This document shows positions 34,069 to 43,974 of a DNA stretch of 64,000 nt, one piece after another. Each line of letters opens with the position of its first letter. Position 1 is the first letter of the stretch. The translations under genes and the position numbers were made by a program. This DNA comes from UBA4582 sp038106185 (GTDB lineage: Bacteria > Pseudomonadota > Gammaproteobacteria > Pseudomonadales > Azotimanducaceae): the NCBI GenBank assembly GCA_038106185.1, contig JAYODE010000007.1, positions 39,806 through 103,805 on the forward strand, written 5' to 3'. Under the pieces are notes generated by a model that saw only the letters and a list, made by a program, of their open reading frames with translations, made no database searches and had not been told where the DNA came from.

Positions 34069-35442
34069 TTACCGTAGCGCCGAAGCGCGATTGGCGAGCA
34101 TGACTGTCTGTTCAGCCTCCAGTACCAACCGATTCCAGCCGTAACCGAGCAGACCGACCAGAACGTTGGTCGCGGCTGTCGCGATGAAAACCCCAACATA
34201 ACCCAAGAAATGGCTGCCGATCAGTGCTAACGGAATATAGATCACGAGCAGCCGTGCCAGCGACAGCATCAAGGCCGGCCCGGGGCGTCGCAAAGCGTTA
34301 AAACTGTGAGTCGAGACCGTCAACATGCCCATAAAACCAATACTGATGGGAATGATGTACAAAAATGCGACGGCCGATTCAACCAGATCCGGGTCTGCAT
34401 TAATCAGGCTGACAAAAAATGGCGCACCCAGCCACATGATGACCGCAGCCATGACCCCCCAGGCGAGACACGCCTGATAGCAGGTGTTCAGAGCCTCTCG
34501 AACACGATCGAACTGATAAGCGCCCCAATTTTGACCAACCAAGGGAACAACACTTGTTGAGATTCCGATAACAACCATGCCGACTACCGATTCGATGCGG
34601 CTCGCGACGCCAAAGCCTGCCATCACAGACACACCGTAACCAGCGAGCAGCCAGGTAACCACACCCATCGACACAGGTTGAATCAGGTTGGTCGCAGCGG
34701 CAGGAATACCGACATGAAGAATGCCGCTGGTGGATCCCCGCAACCCTTCAAAGGTCAAACGTAACAGGCGCTCCTTGAACAAATACCAATAGACCGCCAA
34801 CAGGCATTGACAGAAGGCGCTTAATACAAAGGTTAATGCCGCCCCTTGCAGACCCATCGCAGGCACGCCAAACCAACCAAAGATGAATACTGGACCGAGG
34901 AAAACCTGCACGCCGGGTCCAATCGTCATGATATAACCCGGGTAGGTGGCATTACCAAAAGCGCGTATCAATCCGTTGGAGGCCAGCGCAAAACCCATAA
35001 AAGGAAACCCCAGCAGCCAAATGTGTGCATAACCACTGGCCAGCTCAAGGACCTCGCCACGAGCCCCAATCAGCCGATATAAATCATCCACAAGAAATTG
35101 ACCAGCCACACTGAAACTGATGGTGAAAGCGATTATTAGCAGGTAACAGTGGGTGACTAGCAGGGCAGCTTGTTCGCGATTACCCTCGCCCATGGACCGT
35201 GCGATCAGGGACGCCGCACCGACTCCGACACCCCGCGTCATGCCATTGAGCGCCATGACCATAGGAAAGGAGAAGGCGATCGCCGCCAACTCTAATTTAC
35301 CAACCATGCCCAAGTAGAATATTTCGATCAGCGAGCCAAGCGTCATCGCCAAAAAGCCGACTATCATCACCGATGACAGTTTCAACACATGCCCCTTGAT
35401 CGAGCCTTGGGTAAACCCCTGTGCCGCCATGATTTCGCTCAT
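34069..35442 (-). CDS. MATE-family efflux transporter
   Basis: Multidrug/toxin extrusion carrier of 457 residues with about 12 membrane helices in two homologous halves (first half opens GFLAMTLGSLIEIFYLGMVGKLELAAIAF, second half contains GFGVASRIESVVGMVVIGIS). It exports cationic or toxic compounds against Na+ or H+. The first codons hold two Met options (35442 and 35430). It stands alone between the serine hydrolase and a methyltransferase. Confidence 0.92.
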   Translation of the reverse strand: MSEIMAAQGFTQGSIKGHVLKLSSVMIVGFLAMTLGSLIEIFYLGMVGKLELAAIAFSFPMVMALNGMTRGVGVGAASLIARSMGEGNREQAALLVTHCYLLIIAFTISFSVAGQFLVDDLYRLIGARGEVLELASGYAHIWLLGFPFMGFALASNGLIRAFGNATYPGYIMTIGPGVQVFLGPVFIFGWFGVPAMGLQGAALTFVLSAFCQCLLAVYWYLFKERLLRLTFEGLRGSTSGILHVGIPAAATNLIQPVSMGVVTWLLAGYGVSVMAGFGVASRIESVVGMVVIGISTSVVPLVGQNWGAYQFDRVREALNTCYQACLAWGVMAAVIMWLGAPFFVSLINADPDLVESAVAFLYIIPISIGFMGMLTVSTHSFNALRRPGPALMLSLARLLVIYIPLALIGSHFLGYVGVFIATAATNVLVGLLGYGWNRLVLEAEQTVMLANRASALR

Positions 35443-35620
35443 TATTCGTCATGCAATGGAGAAGCGCACCACCCTGATGGCCGGCAGCACGACCTCGACT
35501 ATAGCAGCTGAAATTCTCTATCGATACATCCAAGCCTGGCGCCTAAACACGCGCCTTGAGCCGACCGGCAGGCTCTTGGGTTGTCTTTGATTTTTCGCCA
35601 CAGCAGGCGGCGGGCAACGA

Positions 35621-36196
35621 CTATTTAGTTGCCGAAAAGTGCCAGAGAATGTGTCCTTTCTTTGCGCGATAGATGGAGTAGTAGATATCGTCGATTTTTC
35701 GTCGCAGCGCTGAATGACCTTTATCGATGCCCTGCGAGAAACGTATCCGTTTTACTTGCAGCGATTCAAAGACACCGTTGAATCCATACACCTTGGCGCC
35801 CAGATCAGGCTGACAAAAATAACGATGGGTTTTCGCTGCGATATAATTCACATGGGTGGGATCCACAAACGCTTCAGCGCGGGGATAGCAGGGAGTAATG
35901 GCATAGAACTGACCGCCTGGTTTTAGCACTCGATAGATCTCATTCATTAATTCGATGAAAGGAAATACCGTCTTGTTATCTTTTACGATGAGCCTGGGAA
36001 CATGTTCTAAAAAGTCGTACGCCGACACTGAATCGAAAAAGTTGTCAGCAAACGGCAAGGCTTCTAGGGTGACATTACATTGCTTGTAATTGAAATCGAC
36101 AACTTGATTCAGAATGTCGACGCCGAATAATTGTTCCTGGTTGAAAGGATTTCTGGGCTTCGAGCCGCAACCTACGTCTAGATGTTTAGTGGTCAT
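35621..36196 (-). CDS. Class I SAM-dependent methyltransferase
   Basis: A 191-residue methyltransferase with SAM motif I at the extreme N-terminus (LDVGCGSKPRNPF), the acidic motif II GVDIL, and SAYDFLEHVPRL and VLKPGGQFYAITPCYPR as later motifs. The short N-terminus and YDFLEH type resemble methyltransferases of glycan or quinone pathways. The substrate is not evident. About 195 bases upstream to the oxidoreductase gene contain no feature. Confidence 0.87.
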   Translation of the reverse strand: MTTKHLDVGCGSKPRNPFNQEQLFGVDILNQVVDFNYKQCNVTLEALPFADNFFDSVSAYDFLEHVPRLIVKDNKTVFPFIELMNEIYRVLKPGGQFYAITPCYPRAEAFVDPTHVNYIAAKTHRYFCQPDLGAKVYGFNGVFESLQVKRIRFSQGIDKGHSALRRKIDDIYYSIYRAKKGHILWHFSATK

Positions 36197-36392
36197 GTGG
36201 AGTTGATCCGAGCCCTTCAGTTGCTTCGAGTTGAATGTCAGTCAGCCTTGATTATCGGCCGGGCTTTCGCTCCTCAGAAAGCCTGATCAGCATAGTAGCC
36301 GATTACTCGATAAAGCGCAGCGACACATTCACAGTAACAAAGAAACGCAGAATTTTTGAAAGTTGCAGCGCCTTGCTTGGCATCTCTTTGGG

Positions 36393-37682
36393 CTAAAGTT
36401 CCTCGCTGCCCTGCCAGCTCTCAAGCGCCGACTTGATATGAAACCCGATACGCCGAAAAGGCTCCGGCGGCATCCAGGCGGCAGCGCCAAAGAGCCCTTC
36501 CATATCTGGCACCTCGTGACCTAATGCGAGGTCCGCAAGAAGTTTGCCAAACAAGGTACCTTTTACCGTCCCGCCACCATTACAGCCACCGGAAATAAAC
36601 AAGCCAGGTTTTTGCTCGCCCCAGACAGGAGCACCATTGAAGGTGAAACCGACCGCACCCCCCCAAACATGCTCAAAACTTTGGCCTTTTAATACAGGAA
36701 AGCGCCGCCAGAGCCGGTCCTGTAACATCTCTGTGACCTTCGACTCGGCGGTCTCACTTTCATAGCCATGGGTTGAGCGCACTAGCAGGCGACCATCGGC
36801 AGTGCGCCTAAGAGTACTGCCCAGTCGATGAGCAGGTAAAAGTCCCCAATTGCTGACACTACCCAGGCTATCGAGAAGCTGTTTATCCAGTTGTGGTGTC
36901 AGGCCTGCATAGGTATAAACAGCGGCCATTCGAGAGCGAGCGATACCCAGCTCTTTCGCAAACGAATTGTTTGCCAGCACCAGCTTGGAGCTGGTGAGCT
37001 CACCATCGGGCGTGGTGACCTTCCACTGGCCAAGCCGCTGATTAATTTTGAGGGCTGGCGTATTTTCAAACAGGGTAATCGTGCTGGGTAGCTGACTGAA
37101 AATGGCACGAATGACCGCCGCCGGTTGCGCCAGATAACAGTCGGGTGTGTACAAACCCGCCTGATAAAAGTCGGTACCCAACTCCTGACGTAACTGCGCC
37201 TGATCTAACTGCCGGTAAGGTAACCCGGCACCTTCAAGAAACTGCGTGTAGTGAGTCAGCGACTTGAGACCGACTGAACTTGCGGCTGCACGATAGGTGC
37301 CAGCGCGCACCAGATCAACTGAGCCACCGCTGGCGTCCACATCCCGACAAATCGACTGCATGGCCGCTTGTGTCAGGCTGTTGCAGGTCAACATACGTTG
37401 CATGTTCGCTGGGTTCGCATCTTCTGCAAGCGCAATGTCCAACAGAAACCCGGAATTACGCCCGGGATTACCCTCACCTATCTCACTGGCATCAATCACG
37501 ACCACGCGAGCACTGGGCGCCAGCTCTTGCCACCTTCGAGCGCAGGCTAAACCGGTAAATCCTGCACCAATCACGACGACATCGGCAACCTGCTGACCGC
37601 GCAATGACGCCCGTGGAGAACGATTCGATAGCAGTGCGTTCCAGCCACTTTTTAGCCGATATCGAGGGTAAGCCTGGTTCAT
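36393..37682 (-). CDS. FAD-dependent amino-acid/polyamine oxidase (DAO family)
   Basis: DAO-fold oxidoreductase of 429 residues. The Rossmann motif VVVIGAGFTGLACARRW lies near residue 35, followed by the PuuB-like pattern EGNPGRNSGFLLD and a C-terminal FISGGCNGGGTVKGTLFGKLLADL. Enzymes of this type oxidise gamma-glutamyl-putrescine or other secondary amines. The ATG at 37682 has GAGG at proper spacing; a frame nine codons longer has no support. It is a single-gene unit. Confidence 0.88.
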   Translation of the reverse strand: MNQAYPRYRLKSGWNALLSNRSPRASLRGQQVADVVVIGAGFTGLACARRWQELAPSARVVVIDASEIGEGNPGRNSGFLLDIALAEDANPANMQRMLTCNSLTQAAMQSICRDVDASGGSVDLVRAGTYRAAASSVGLKSLTHYTQFLEGAGLPYRQLDQAQLRQELGTDFYQAGLYTPDCYLAQPAAVIRAIFSQLPSTITLFENTPALKINQRLGQWKVTTPDGELTSSKLVLANNSFAKELGIARSRMAAVYTYAGLTPQLDKQLLDSLGSVSNWGLLPAHRLGSTLRRTADGRLLVRSTHGYESETAESKVTEMLQDRLWRRFPVLKGQSFEHVWGGAVGFTFNGAPVWGEQKPGLFISGGCNGGGTVKGTLFGKLLADLALGHEVPDMEGLFGAAAWMPPEPFRRIGFHIKSALESWQGSEEL

Positions 37683-37848
37683 TTTTGCCTCAGCGAAAAC
37701 TGTTCGCACCTTAATCCGGAGGCGATCCTAACTGAATGGATGGCGGCAGAGCAATCCTGAGAAACAACGATCGAGAGCGATGCGTCAAGGCGTTTTCATC
37801 ACGAATTACAGACGCACACCTGTTCTTTAGTATCATTCGCTAGACCCG

Positions 37849-38886
37849 CTAGACTTCATGCGAGAGCTTGCTAACCTCCGCTTGAATCTGCTGCAGGCTC
37901 AAAGAGTGCATGCACTGGTAATCTCGTTCACAGCGCTCAGATGCGCAACGGGCATCACACGGCAAAGCACCCCTGAGCACTGTCGCATGGTCGCCCTTGG
38001 GATTCCAGCGTATCGAGTCACTCGGCCCGAACAGCGCGATAACCTGACAGCCAGCGGCGGTCGCAACATGCATGGGGCCACTGTCATTGCCAATGAAAAC
38101 TTTGGACATCTGACAAAGCGCCACCAACTCGGTGATTGACAATCGATTGCAGGCATTCACCACCAAGGCTCCTGCTTGCGCCACAAGTTGATCAACTCGA
38201 ATCTGCTCTTCGTTACCGGCACCAACGATGACCACTTGCCAGCCCTGACTCTCCAGCCATTGAGTCAACGCGACAAAACCGGCTAAAGACCATTGCTTAT
38301 ATTCCTTGCCAGCACTGGCATTGGGGTGGATTGTCGCGACGGGTTGATCGGTCTTGAGTCCTAATTTCTGGCGAACCGCTGGCCCTTCCGGGCTAGAGGG
38401 CAGCAGCAGATAATCGCCGCGCGGCAGATCGATTTCGAGCGCTTGCAGCATATCCGTATAATCATCAAAACAATGCTGCTGAGCCGATTCAATGGGTACC
38501 AACCGCTGATAGGCTTGCTGTCGAGGCGTGAACTCAGGACCTATTTTTGTCTGAGCCCGCGCCAACCCGACCAGACGTCCGGAGACAACGGTACCGTCCA
38601 AATCCAGCACTGTGTCATAGCGATCGCGCCTAAGCCGTGAGAGAAATTCCAGGTACACCCGAGCCCGACGCCAAGCCGAGCCTTTTGCCAGCTGCCTTCG
38701 TGGATAGCTGAGAATCCTGGCTTCAGCGCCGACGGCGAGCCGCAGCAGATCAGTGAAGTTGTCATCAATCAGTAGCGTGACTTCATAGTCGGCGTCAATC
38801 GCCGCCCTGATCGTCGCCAGGGCAATCGTCAAATTGCCGACAAACTTGGTGGGAATAGCGAGAAGTAATTTCAATGATATACGCAA
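37849..38886 (-). CDS. Glycosyltransferase family 9 (heptosyltransferase-like)
   Basis: GT9/GT-B protein of 345 residues resembling LPS heptosyltransferases. It has the N-terminal AIPTKFVGNLTIALATIRA, a central VATIHPNASAGKEYKQWSLAGFVAL, and the nucleotide-sugar site MSKVFIGNDSGPMHVATAAGCQVIALFGPSD. The start is uncertain: the first usable codon is a TTG at 38886 with no clear ribosome site, and another TTG lies at 38874. No other LPS core genes adjoin except the GT2 gene 1.6 kb away. Confidence 0.87.
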   Translation of the reverse strand: MRISLKLLLAIPTKFVGNLTIALATIRAAIDADYEVTLLIDDNFTDLLRLAVGAEARILSYPRRQLAKGSAWRRARVYLEFLSRLRRDRYDTVLDLDGTVVSGRLVGLARAQTKIGPEFTPRQQAYQRLVPIESAQQHCFDDYTDMLQALEIDLPRGDYLLLPSSPEGPAVRQKLGLKTDQPVATIHPNASAGKEYKQWSLAGFVALTQWLESQGWQVVIVGAGNEEQIRVDQLVAQAGALVVNACNRLSITELVALCQMSKVFIGNDSGPMHVATAAGCQVIALFGPSDSIRWNPKGDHATVLRGALPCDARCASERCERDYQCMHSLSLQQIQAEVSKLSHEV

Positions 38887-39088
38887 AAATGAGTGGAAAC
38901 GGGCTTATTATAGATCTTACGGCCGACCTTGCCCATCGAGACATGGACTTGGCCTCGTCAGCTGCCAGCTTGACCGTACGCGTGAGAACCTGGAATCTAC
39001 TGGCAATCAATGGTTATCTTAGACACTATTCTGTCTTTGCCACATCTGGTCATATTTCATCACATCTCGTCAAACCAGGAACCTTGCC

Positions 39089-40483
39089 ATGGACTTTCGT
39101 CAAACGTCAATTGTGTCCCTAGCTTCACAGGTACGAAACGGTCAGTTATCCGCCAGGACAGTTACCCAGGCAGCCTTGGCCAACATAGACAGGCTGGATG
39201 GCAAAATCAACGCCTTCTGCGCGGTCAATGTTGAACAGGCATTAACCGACGCCGACGCTGTCGATGCCGCAATCCGTCGAGGCGAAGCACTACCTCTGGC
39301 CGGCATTCCGATTGGCGTTAAAGACCTGGAAGATGCCAAGGGCTTTGTGACAACCTTCGGATCCGCTTTGCACACCAACGACCCCGTTGCTACAACTGAT
39401 TCAGAGTTGGTCCGGCGTCTCAAGGCAGCAGGATGTGTGGTGCTGGGTAAAACCAATACGCCAGAATTCGGTCATAAGGGTAAGACTGACAATATTCCCT
39501 TTGGCGCGACGCGCAATCCTTGGCACCTGGACTACACAGCTGGCGGCTCGTCCGGCGGCACGGCTGCCGCGCTGGCAGCGGGCATGATTCCCCTCGGCAC
39601 TGGCTCAGACGGCGGCGGCTCAATCAGAGGACCATCAGCGATCTGTGGATTAAGCGGCATCAAAACGTCGCAAGGACGCATTCCAAACGGCGGTATTAAC
39701 CCACCGGGCAGTGGCTTGTTAACCGTCAAGGGACCCATGGCTAGAACCGCTTTGGATACGGCCTATGTACTCGATCATACTGTCGGCGACTGCAAGACCG
39801 ATATCTTCAGCCTGCCTGACAAGACTGAAAGCTGGTATGCCAGTGTTCAGTCAGCGACACTGCCGACGACGGTAATCTGGTCACCGACCATGGGCTTTGC
39901 GAACCTTGATGATGAGATCCGGGCCAAGTCTGAGGTTGCCATCGCGCAATTGCGCGCCCATGGGGTCAAGGTCATTGAGATCGACAACATCTGGTCTACA
40001 GACCCGTTAAATGCGTGGCTGGTTTTTTGGTTCTCCGCCAGAGCCAGGGCCCAACAACATCTTATGGATACCGCTGACTGGGAAAAGATTGATCCTGTAC
40101 TTAGAACCATGATCAGCATCGGCGCCACCAAAATGTCCGGTCCGGACTACGCCTCGGCTATCGATGCGGCCCACCGCTTGAACTTTGAACTTGAGACCGC
40201 ATTCACGCAAGCACCCCTGATTTTGACACCTGGAACCTGCGGCCATACGCCAAAGCTCACCGGGGACGGGTTAGTTAACGGCACTGAGACCCCCAGCTGG
40301 CTCGGCTATACGATGGGATTGAATATGACCCGTAACCCCGCGGGCGTGGTGCCAATTGGCTTTAGCGAAGTAGGTCTACCCCTGGCCTTGCAGGTCATAG
40401 GCCGACAGCGGGAGGACCTTAGTGTTCTGCGGGCGATGCACGCGATGGAGCAAGTATTTGAATTCAAGCCCCTCGCGGACTGA
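39089..40483 (+). CDS. Amidase (amidase signature family)
   Basis: Amidase-signature hydrolase of 464 residues. The Ser-cisSer-Lys triad is visible: Lys in GIPIGVKDLEDAKG, cis-Ser and nucleophile Ser in AGGSSGGTAAALAAG and GSDGGGSIRGP. It cleaves amide bonds in the cytosol, and the substrate is not predictable. AGGA precedes the ATG. It converges with the GT2 gene (15-base gap). The neighbouring D-aminoacylase-like gene may share a role in amide or N-acyl amino-acid use. Confidence 0.93.
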   Translation: MDFRQTSIVSLASQVRNGQLSARTVTQAALANIDRLDGKINAFCAVNVEQALTDADAVDAAIRRGEALPLAGIPIGVKDLEDAKGFVTTFGSALHTNDPVATTDSELVRRLKAAGCVVLGKTNTPEFGHKGKTDNIPFGATRNPWHLDYTAGGSSGGTAAALAAGMIPLGTGSDGGGSIRGPSAICGLSGIKTSQGRIPNGGINPPGSGLLTVKGPMARTALDTAYVLDHTVGDCKTDIFSLPDKTESWYASVQSATLPTTVIWSPTMGFANLDDEIRAKSEVAIAQLRAHGVKVIEIDNIWSTDPLNAWLVFWFSARARAQQHLMDTADWEKIDPVLRTMISIGATKMSGPDYASAIDAAHRLNFELETAFTQAPLILTPGTCGHTPKLTGDGLVNGTETPSWLGYTMGLNMTRNPAGVVPIGFSEVGLPLALQVIGRQREDLSVLRAMHAMEQVFEFKPLAD

Positions 40484-40497
40484 AGCCGACTTTCGAT

Positions 40498-41286
40498 CTA
40501 AGCCTCATCGCTCGGGCGGGTGAAGTGCTGCTGAGTCACAAGCTCACGTAACTTGGCATATTTGCTGAAGCTATTGAAGCAGCCGATCATGATGTGCACC
40601 AAGCCCGGCAGACCGTCCAGACAGCCACCTCGAAAAACATAAAACTTGATGAACCGCAGAACTGGTGACAAGGTCAGTTTGACGATGGACGCCTGTTTCC
40701 CGAGGGCAAACATCTCTGCGGCCTGCAGGCTGGTATAGCGATTCTGTTTGTCCAGATAGTCTGCCAAGGATGTTGCCGAAAAGTGGTCCAGGTCCCCCTC
40801 GATTCGACCCAGCGGACCCTGGCATAAAACCTTTTCATGCACCGCATCTGCACTCCAGCGGCAGTGCTGACGATTAAACAGGCGCAAGCACCAGTCTGGG
40901 TAACCCTCTCCGTGACGCAAGGCGCGACCCATAAAATGATTACATCGATTAACCTGGTAGCCTTCAGCCGTCGATAACTTGCCTGCGTCGAACAGCGCCT
41001 CTAGGTTGGCTTGCAGCGCCGATGACACCCGCTCATCCGCATCAATGCTGAAAATCCAATCAAAAGTTGCTTGGTCGACTGCGAATTGCTTTTGCAGGCC
41101 AAACCCGGGCCAGGCGTTCTCGACCACTCGAGCGCCTGCCGCGCGAGCTTGCGCTACCGTATCGTCTGTACTACCCGAGTCAATCACCAACACCTCGGCA
41201 AAGAAGCCGACACTACGTATGCAGGCAGCAATATGATGGGCCTCATTGCGAGTAATAATAGTGGCCGTGCCCGGGACTTTGCGCAT
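40498..41286 (-). CDS. Glycosyltransferase family 2 (WaaE/KdtX-like)
   Basis: GT-A glycosyltransferase of 262 residues. It opens with TATIITRNEAHHIAACIRSV, has VIDSGSTDDTVAQARAAGARV, and carries the metal-binding motif as FSIDADERV. YPDWCLRLFNR and HEKVL are typical of the LPS core beta-1,4-glucosyltransferase group (WaaE). The ATG at 41286 is chosen over a longer frame because the family begins at this strand. Role: transfer of a sugar to the lipid A core or a surface glycan. Confidence 0.9.
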   Translation of the reverse strand: MRKVPGTATIITRNEAHHIAACIRSVGFFAEVLVIDSGSTDDTVAQARAAGARVVENAWPGFGLQKQFAVDQATFDWIFSIDADERVSSALQANLEALFDAGKLSTAEGYQVNRCNHFMGRALRHGEGYPDWCLRLFNRQHCRWSADAVHEKVLCQGPLGRIEGDLDHFSATSLADYLDKQNRYTSLQAAEMFALGKQASIVKLTLSPVLRFIKFYVFRGGCLDGLPGLVHIMIGCFNSFSKYAKLRELVTQQHFTRPSDEA

Positions 41287-41381
41287 GAGTCGCACCTGAA
41301 AGAATCCGGCACAGTATAGCAACGTCGAGCCACCAGACAATGCCGACCCCTTAATCGCAGATTCACCAATCGCTCCTGCAA

Positions 41382-41493
41382 TACTCGCGCTTTCACTACT
41401 CGCGCTTTCACCGTTCTAGGCACTGGTCTGTGGCTAGAGACTCAGGCACTATTAGATGGACGCAGATGGACGCAGATGGACGCAGATGGACGC
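41382..41493. repeat. Two short tandem repeats (2 x 15 bp and 4 x 10 bp)
   Basis: TACTCGCGCTTTCAC occurs twice in tandem at 41382-41411, and AGATGGACGC four times in tandem at 41454-41493. Both lie in the 284-base divergent region between the GT2 gene and the amidohydrolase, which shows no other recognisable element. Simple slippage repeats are likely. Confidence 0.85.
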
Positions 41494-41570
41494 GCGCATG
41501 TAGACACGAGCAGGCACACTAGATATGAGACGCCAGACGGCACTTAGTATCAATCCGCAGGAGAACAGCA

Positions 41571-43208
41571 ATGAAATTTGATGTGGTTATACGCAATGGC
41601 ATGATCGTCGATGGCAGCGGAGCAGCACCGCACATAGGCGATGTCGCCATTAAGGACGGCATTATTCAAGCCTGCGGCAAAGTCAGTGAAACAGGACTGC
41701 AAGAAATCGATGCAACAGGCCTGACAATTACGCCAGGATTTATCGATATCCACACTCATCTGGATGCACAGATTGGCTGGGATCCTGACTTGACGCCACT
41801 CAGCTGGCATGGCGTGACCACCGTTTTAATTGGTAACTGCGGCGTCACCTTTGCACCCTGTAGACCAGAAGACCGTGAACTGCTGGCTGCAATGATGGAA
41901 ACCGTGGAGGATATTCCCAAGCAGGCGATTCTTTCTGGTCTCGCCTGGGACTGGGAACAATATGGCGAATATCTGGACTCTATTGCGCGTTTGGGCACCA
42001 CGGTGAATATCGCCGGCCTCATCGGCCATAGCGCCGTACGCTATTACGTGATGGGGGAACGTGCTGTAGACGACCAGGCAACCGAAGCCGAACGAAGGGA
42101 AATGGCCCACATAGTGTCAACCGCCATAGAGCAAGGCGCCTTTGGCTTTTCTACTAACCGTTTTGCGGCTCACGTTGGCCCCGATGGCCGACCTATTCCA
42201 GGCACCTATGCTGAAGTCGGCGAACTCACCACCATTGCTCGAGAGGTCGCACATCGCAATGGGCTGATGCAGGCGGTCGGAGCAGACTTTGATGTGCTGC
42301 AGGCCATAGCAGACGAGGCGGGCGGCCGAGTATTGTTCAGTTACGGCACGGGTCCAGGCGCCGGCTCCGGCCAACGAGCTGCGGAAAATCTCGATGCGCT
42401 GTGTAAAAATCGAAATATCACAGCCGTATCCCATGTTCGCGGCTCAGGTTATCTGTTCGGCCTTCAAGCCGGCTTACCCTTTCGCGGACCCGCCTGGCGC
42501 GAGCTCTATGAGATGAACTTTACTGACCGAGTCACAGCCATCTTCAACGATGAGTTTGCCGCCCAACTGGTTGCCGAAGCAAGACTACCGGGCGCCGCCA
42601 AGGTGCCTTTAGACCAAACCTATTTCCTCGGCGCTGACGACAGCCCCGACTACACCACCACGACCAGCATTGCGGCGCTCGCCAAAGCTGCCGGCGAGCA
42701 CTGGGCCGAGACGCTGATACGCCTGACTCGCCAGACTCGAGGCAAAGGGCTTTTCACCTACCGTATGTTTGCCACGGATATGAAAGAGCAAAGCGAACTG
42801 TTTAAAAGCGCCAACATCTATCCAGGTTTGGGCGATGCAGGTGCGCATGTCGCCCAGATTATGGACGCGGGCTGGGCGACCTTCATACTGTCACACTGGA
42901 CTCGAAGCCAGGGTGAATTCAGCATGGCGGATGCGGTGCACAAGATGACAGCCGGACCTGCCAAGGTGATGGGGCTGACAGACCGCGGACTCATCAAGGT
43001 TGGCCTTAGAGCAGACATCAACGTCTTTGATGCTAACGAGGTTGCAGAGCTTCAACCAGAGCTGATACACGATTTCCCCCACGGTGCACCCCGCTATACT
43101 CAGCGGGCCAAGGGCTTCAAGGCAACTATCGTCAACGGTCAGGTTAGTCTGTTGAATGGCGAATTAACTGGCGTGAGAGCCGGCTCGGTGCTGCGTCATC
43201 AGGCCTAA
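41571..43208 (+). CDS. N-acyl-D-amino-acid deacylase-like amidohydrolase
   Basis: Metal-dependent amidohydrolase of 545 residues, D-aminoacylase type. The first metal site is GFIDIHTHLDAQIGWDP, with the D-aminoacylase-specific GVTTVLIGNCGVTFAP next to it. Later metal or catalytic residues fall in GHSAVR, SHVRGSG and GDAGAHVAQ. The C-terminal beta-sandwich ends with ADINVFDANEV. It would release fatty acid from N-acyl-D-amino acids or a related amide. AGGAG precedes the ATG. It stands alone, but a DUF1330-like gene follows after 122 bases. Confidence 0.9.
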   Translation: MKFDVVIRNGMIVDGSGAAPHIGDVAIKDGIIQACGKVSETGLQEIDATGLTITPGFIDIHTHLDAQIGWDPDLTPLSWHGVTTVLIGNCGVTFAPCRPEDRELLAAMMETVEDIPKQAILSGLAWDWEQYGEYLDSIARLGTTVNIAGLIGHSAVRYYVMGERAVDDQATEAERREMAHIVSTAIEQGAFGFSTNRFAAHVGPDGRPIPGTYAEVGELTTIAREVAHRNGLMQAVGADFDVLQAIADEAGGRVLFSYGTGPGAGSGQRAAENLDALCKNRNITAVSHVRGSGYLFGLQAGLPFRGPAWRELYEMNFTDRVTAIFNDEFAAQLVAEARLPGAAKVPLDQTYFLGADDSPDYTTTTSIAALAKAAGEHWAETLIRLTRQTRGKGLFTYRMFATDMKEQSELFKSANIYPGLGDAGAHVAQIMDAGWATFILSHWTRSQGEFSMADAVHKMTAGPAKVMGLTDRGLIKVGLRADINVFDANEVAELQPELIHDFPHGAPRYTQRAKGFKATIVNGQVSLLNGELTGVRAGSVLRHQA

Positions 43209-43330
43209 GTGATTGAATGTTTATGACTGCCACGGGTTGCGCATGAGTCATGCAGGTGTGCGGCTCGTCATTTTGCGTTGGCTACGCCGACTCAGAAGAG
43301 CCTACGTTTCTTAACAGGAGTTAATGACCC

Positions 43331-43957
43331 TTGAAAAGCTCACACCTTTGGCTTATCGCACTGCTGCTCTACGCGCTCTTCTTCAGCTGGTATACGAGCT
43401 TTGATGGACCTATGCAGGACGATGAGATTACGGCTGTGCTGGCACAAGCTAAGGCCAACGGACGATCACTCGAGTCACTGAAGACCCTGGAGCATTTCAT
43501 GCGATCTGATACTGGTCGCGATTTCGTTATGGTGAACCTGCTGGATATGAACGAATCGCCTCCCGTACTTCCCGCTACAGGCCCGGGGGCCGAACCCATG
43601 CAGCTGATTAACTACTACATGGAGCATATGTATCCCGAGCAATTCAAACGCGCTTGCCATCCCATATTCTTTGGACGCGCAGTCGCCGACGCCATGGACA
43701 TCTCAGGCATTGATGGCGCAAGTCACTGGGATCAAGGCGCGCTGTTTCGCTATCGAAGCCGCCGCGACGTCATCGCGATTGCGACGAATCCCGCGTTTGA
43801 CGAACGCCACGACTACAAGATGGCAGCTCTCACGAAAACCATCGCCTTTCCCGTTGAACCGGTCTTTTATCCTGGCGACTTCAGAATTCTGTTTGGCCTG
43901 CTGTTGTTTGCCATCATCGCCACCTTGGACATCCTGGTCTATCGACGGCGTCCATGA
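43331..43957 (+). CDS. Membrane protein with DUF1330-like domain
   Basis: A 208-residue protein with an N-terminal membrane segment (residues 5-20), a soluble region and a C-terminal membrane segment (LLLFAIIATLDILVY). The soluble part has DUF1330-like traits (DFVMVNLLDMN, LFRYRSRRDVIAIATNPAF, KMAALTKTIAFPVEP), a ferredoxin-like fold with no fixed function. The start is a TTG 10 bases after AGGAG. An ATG seven bases earlier (43324) is out of frame and would give only 26 codons. Its downstream neighbour on the opposite strand is the Baeyer-Villiger monooxygenase. Confidence 0.7.
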   Translation: MKSSHLWLIALLLYALFFSWYTSFDGPMQDDEITAVLAQAKANGRSLESLKTLEHFMRSDTGRDFVMVNLLDMNESPPVLPATGPGAEPMQLINYYMEHMYPEQFKRACHPIFFGRAVADAMDISGIDGASHWDQGALFRYRSRRDVIAIATNPAFDERHDYKMAALTKTIAFPVEPVFYPGDFRILFGLLLFAIIATLDILVYRRRP

Positions 43958-43974
43958 TGCCGATAGACCGAGGT

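Noticed and set aside
41454..41493. Possible CRISPR or iteron array
   Set aside because: Units of 10 bases without spacers and no replication gene nearby; a simple tandem repeat.
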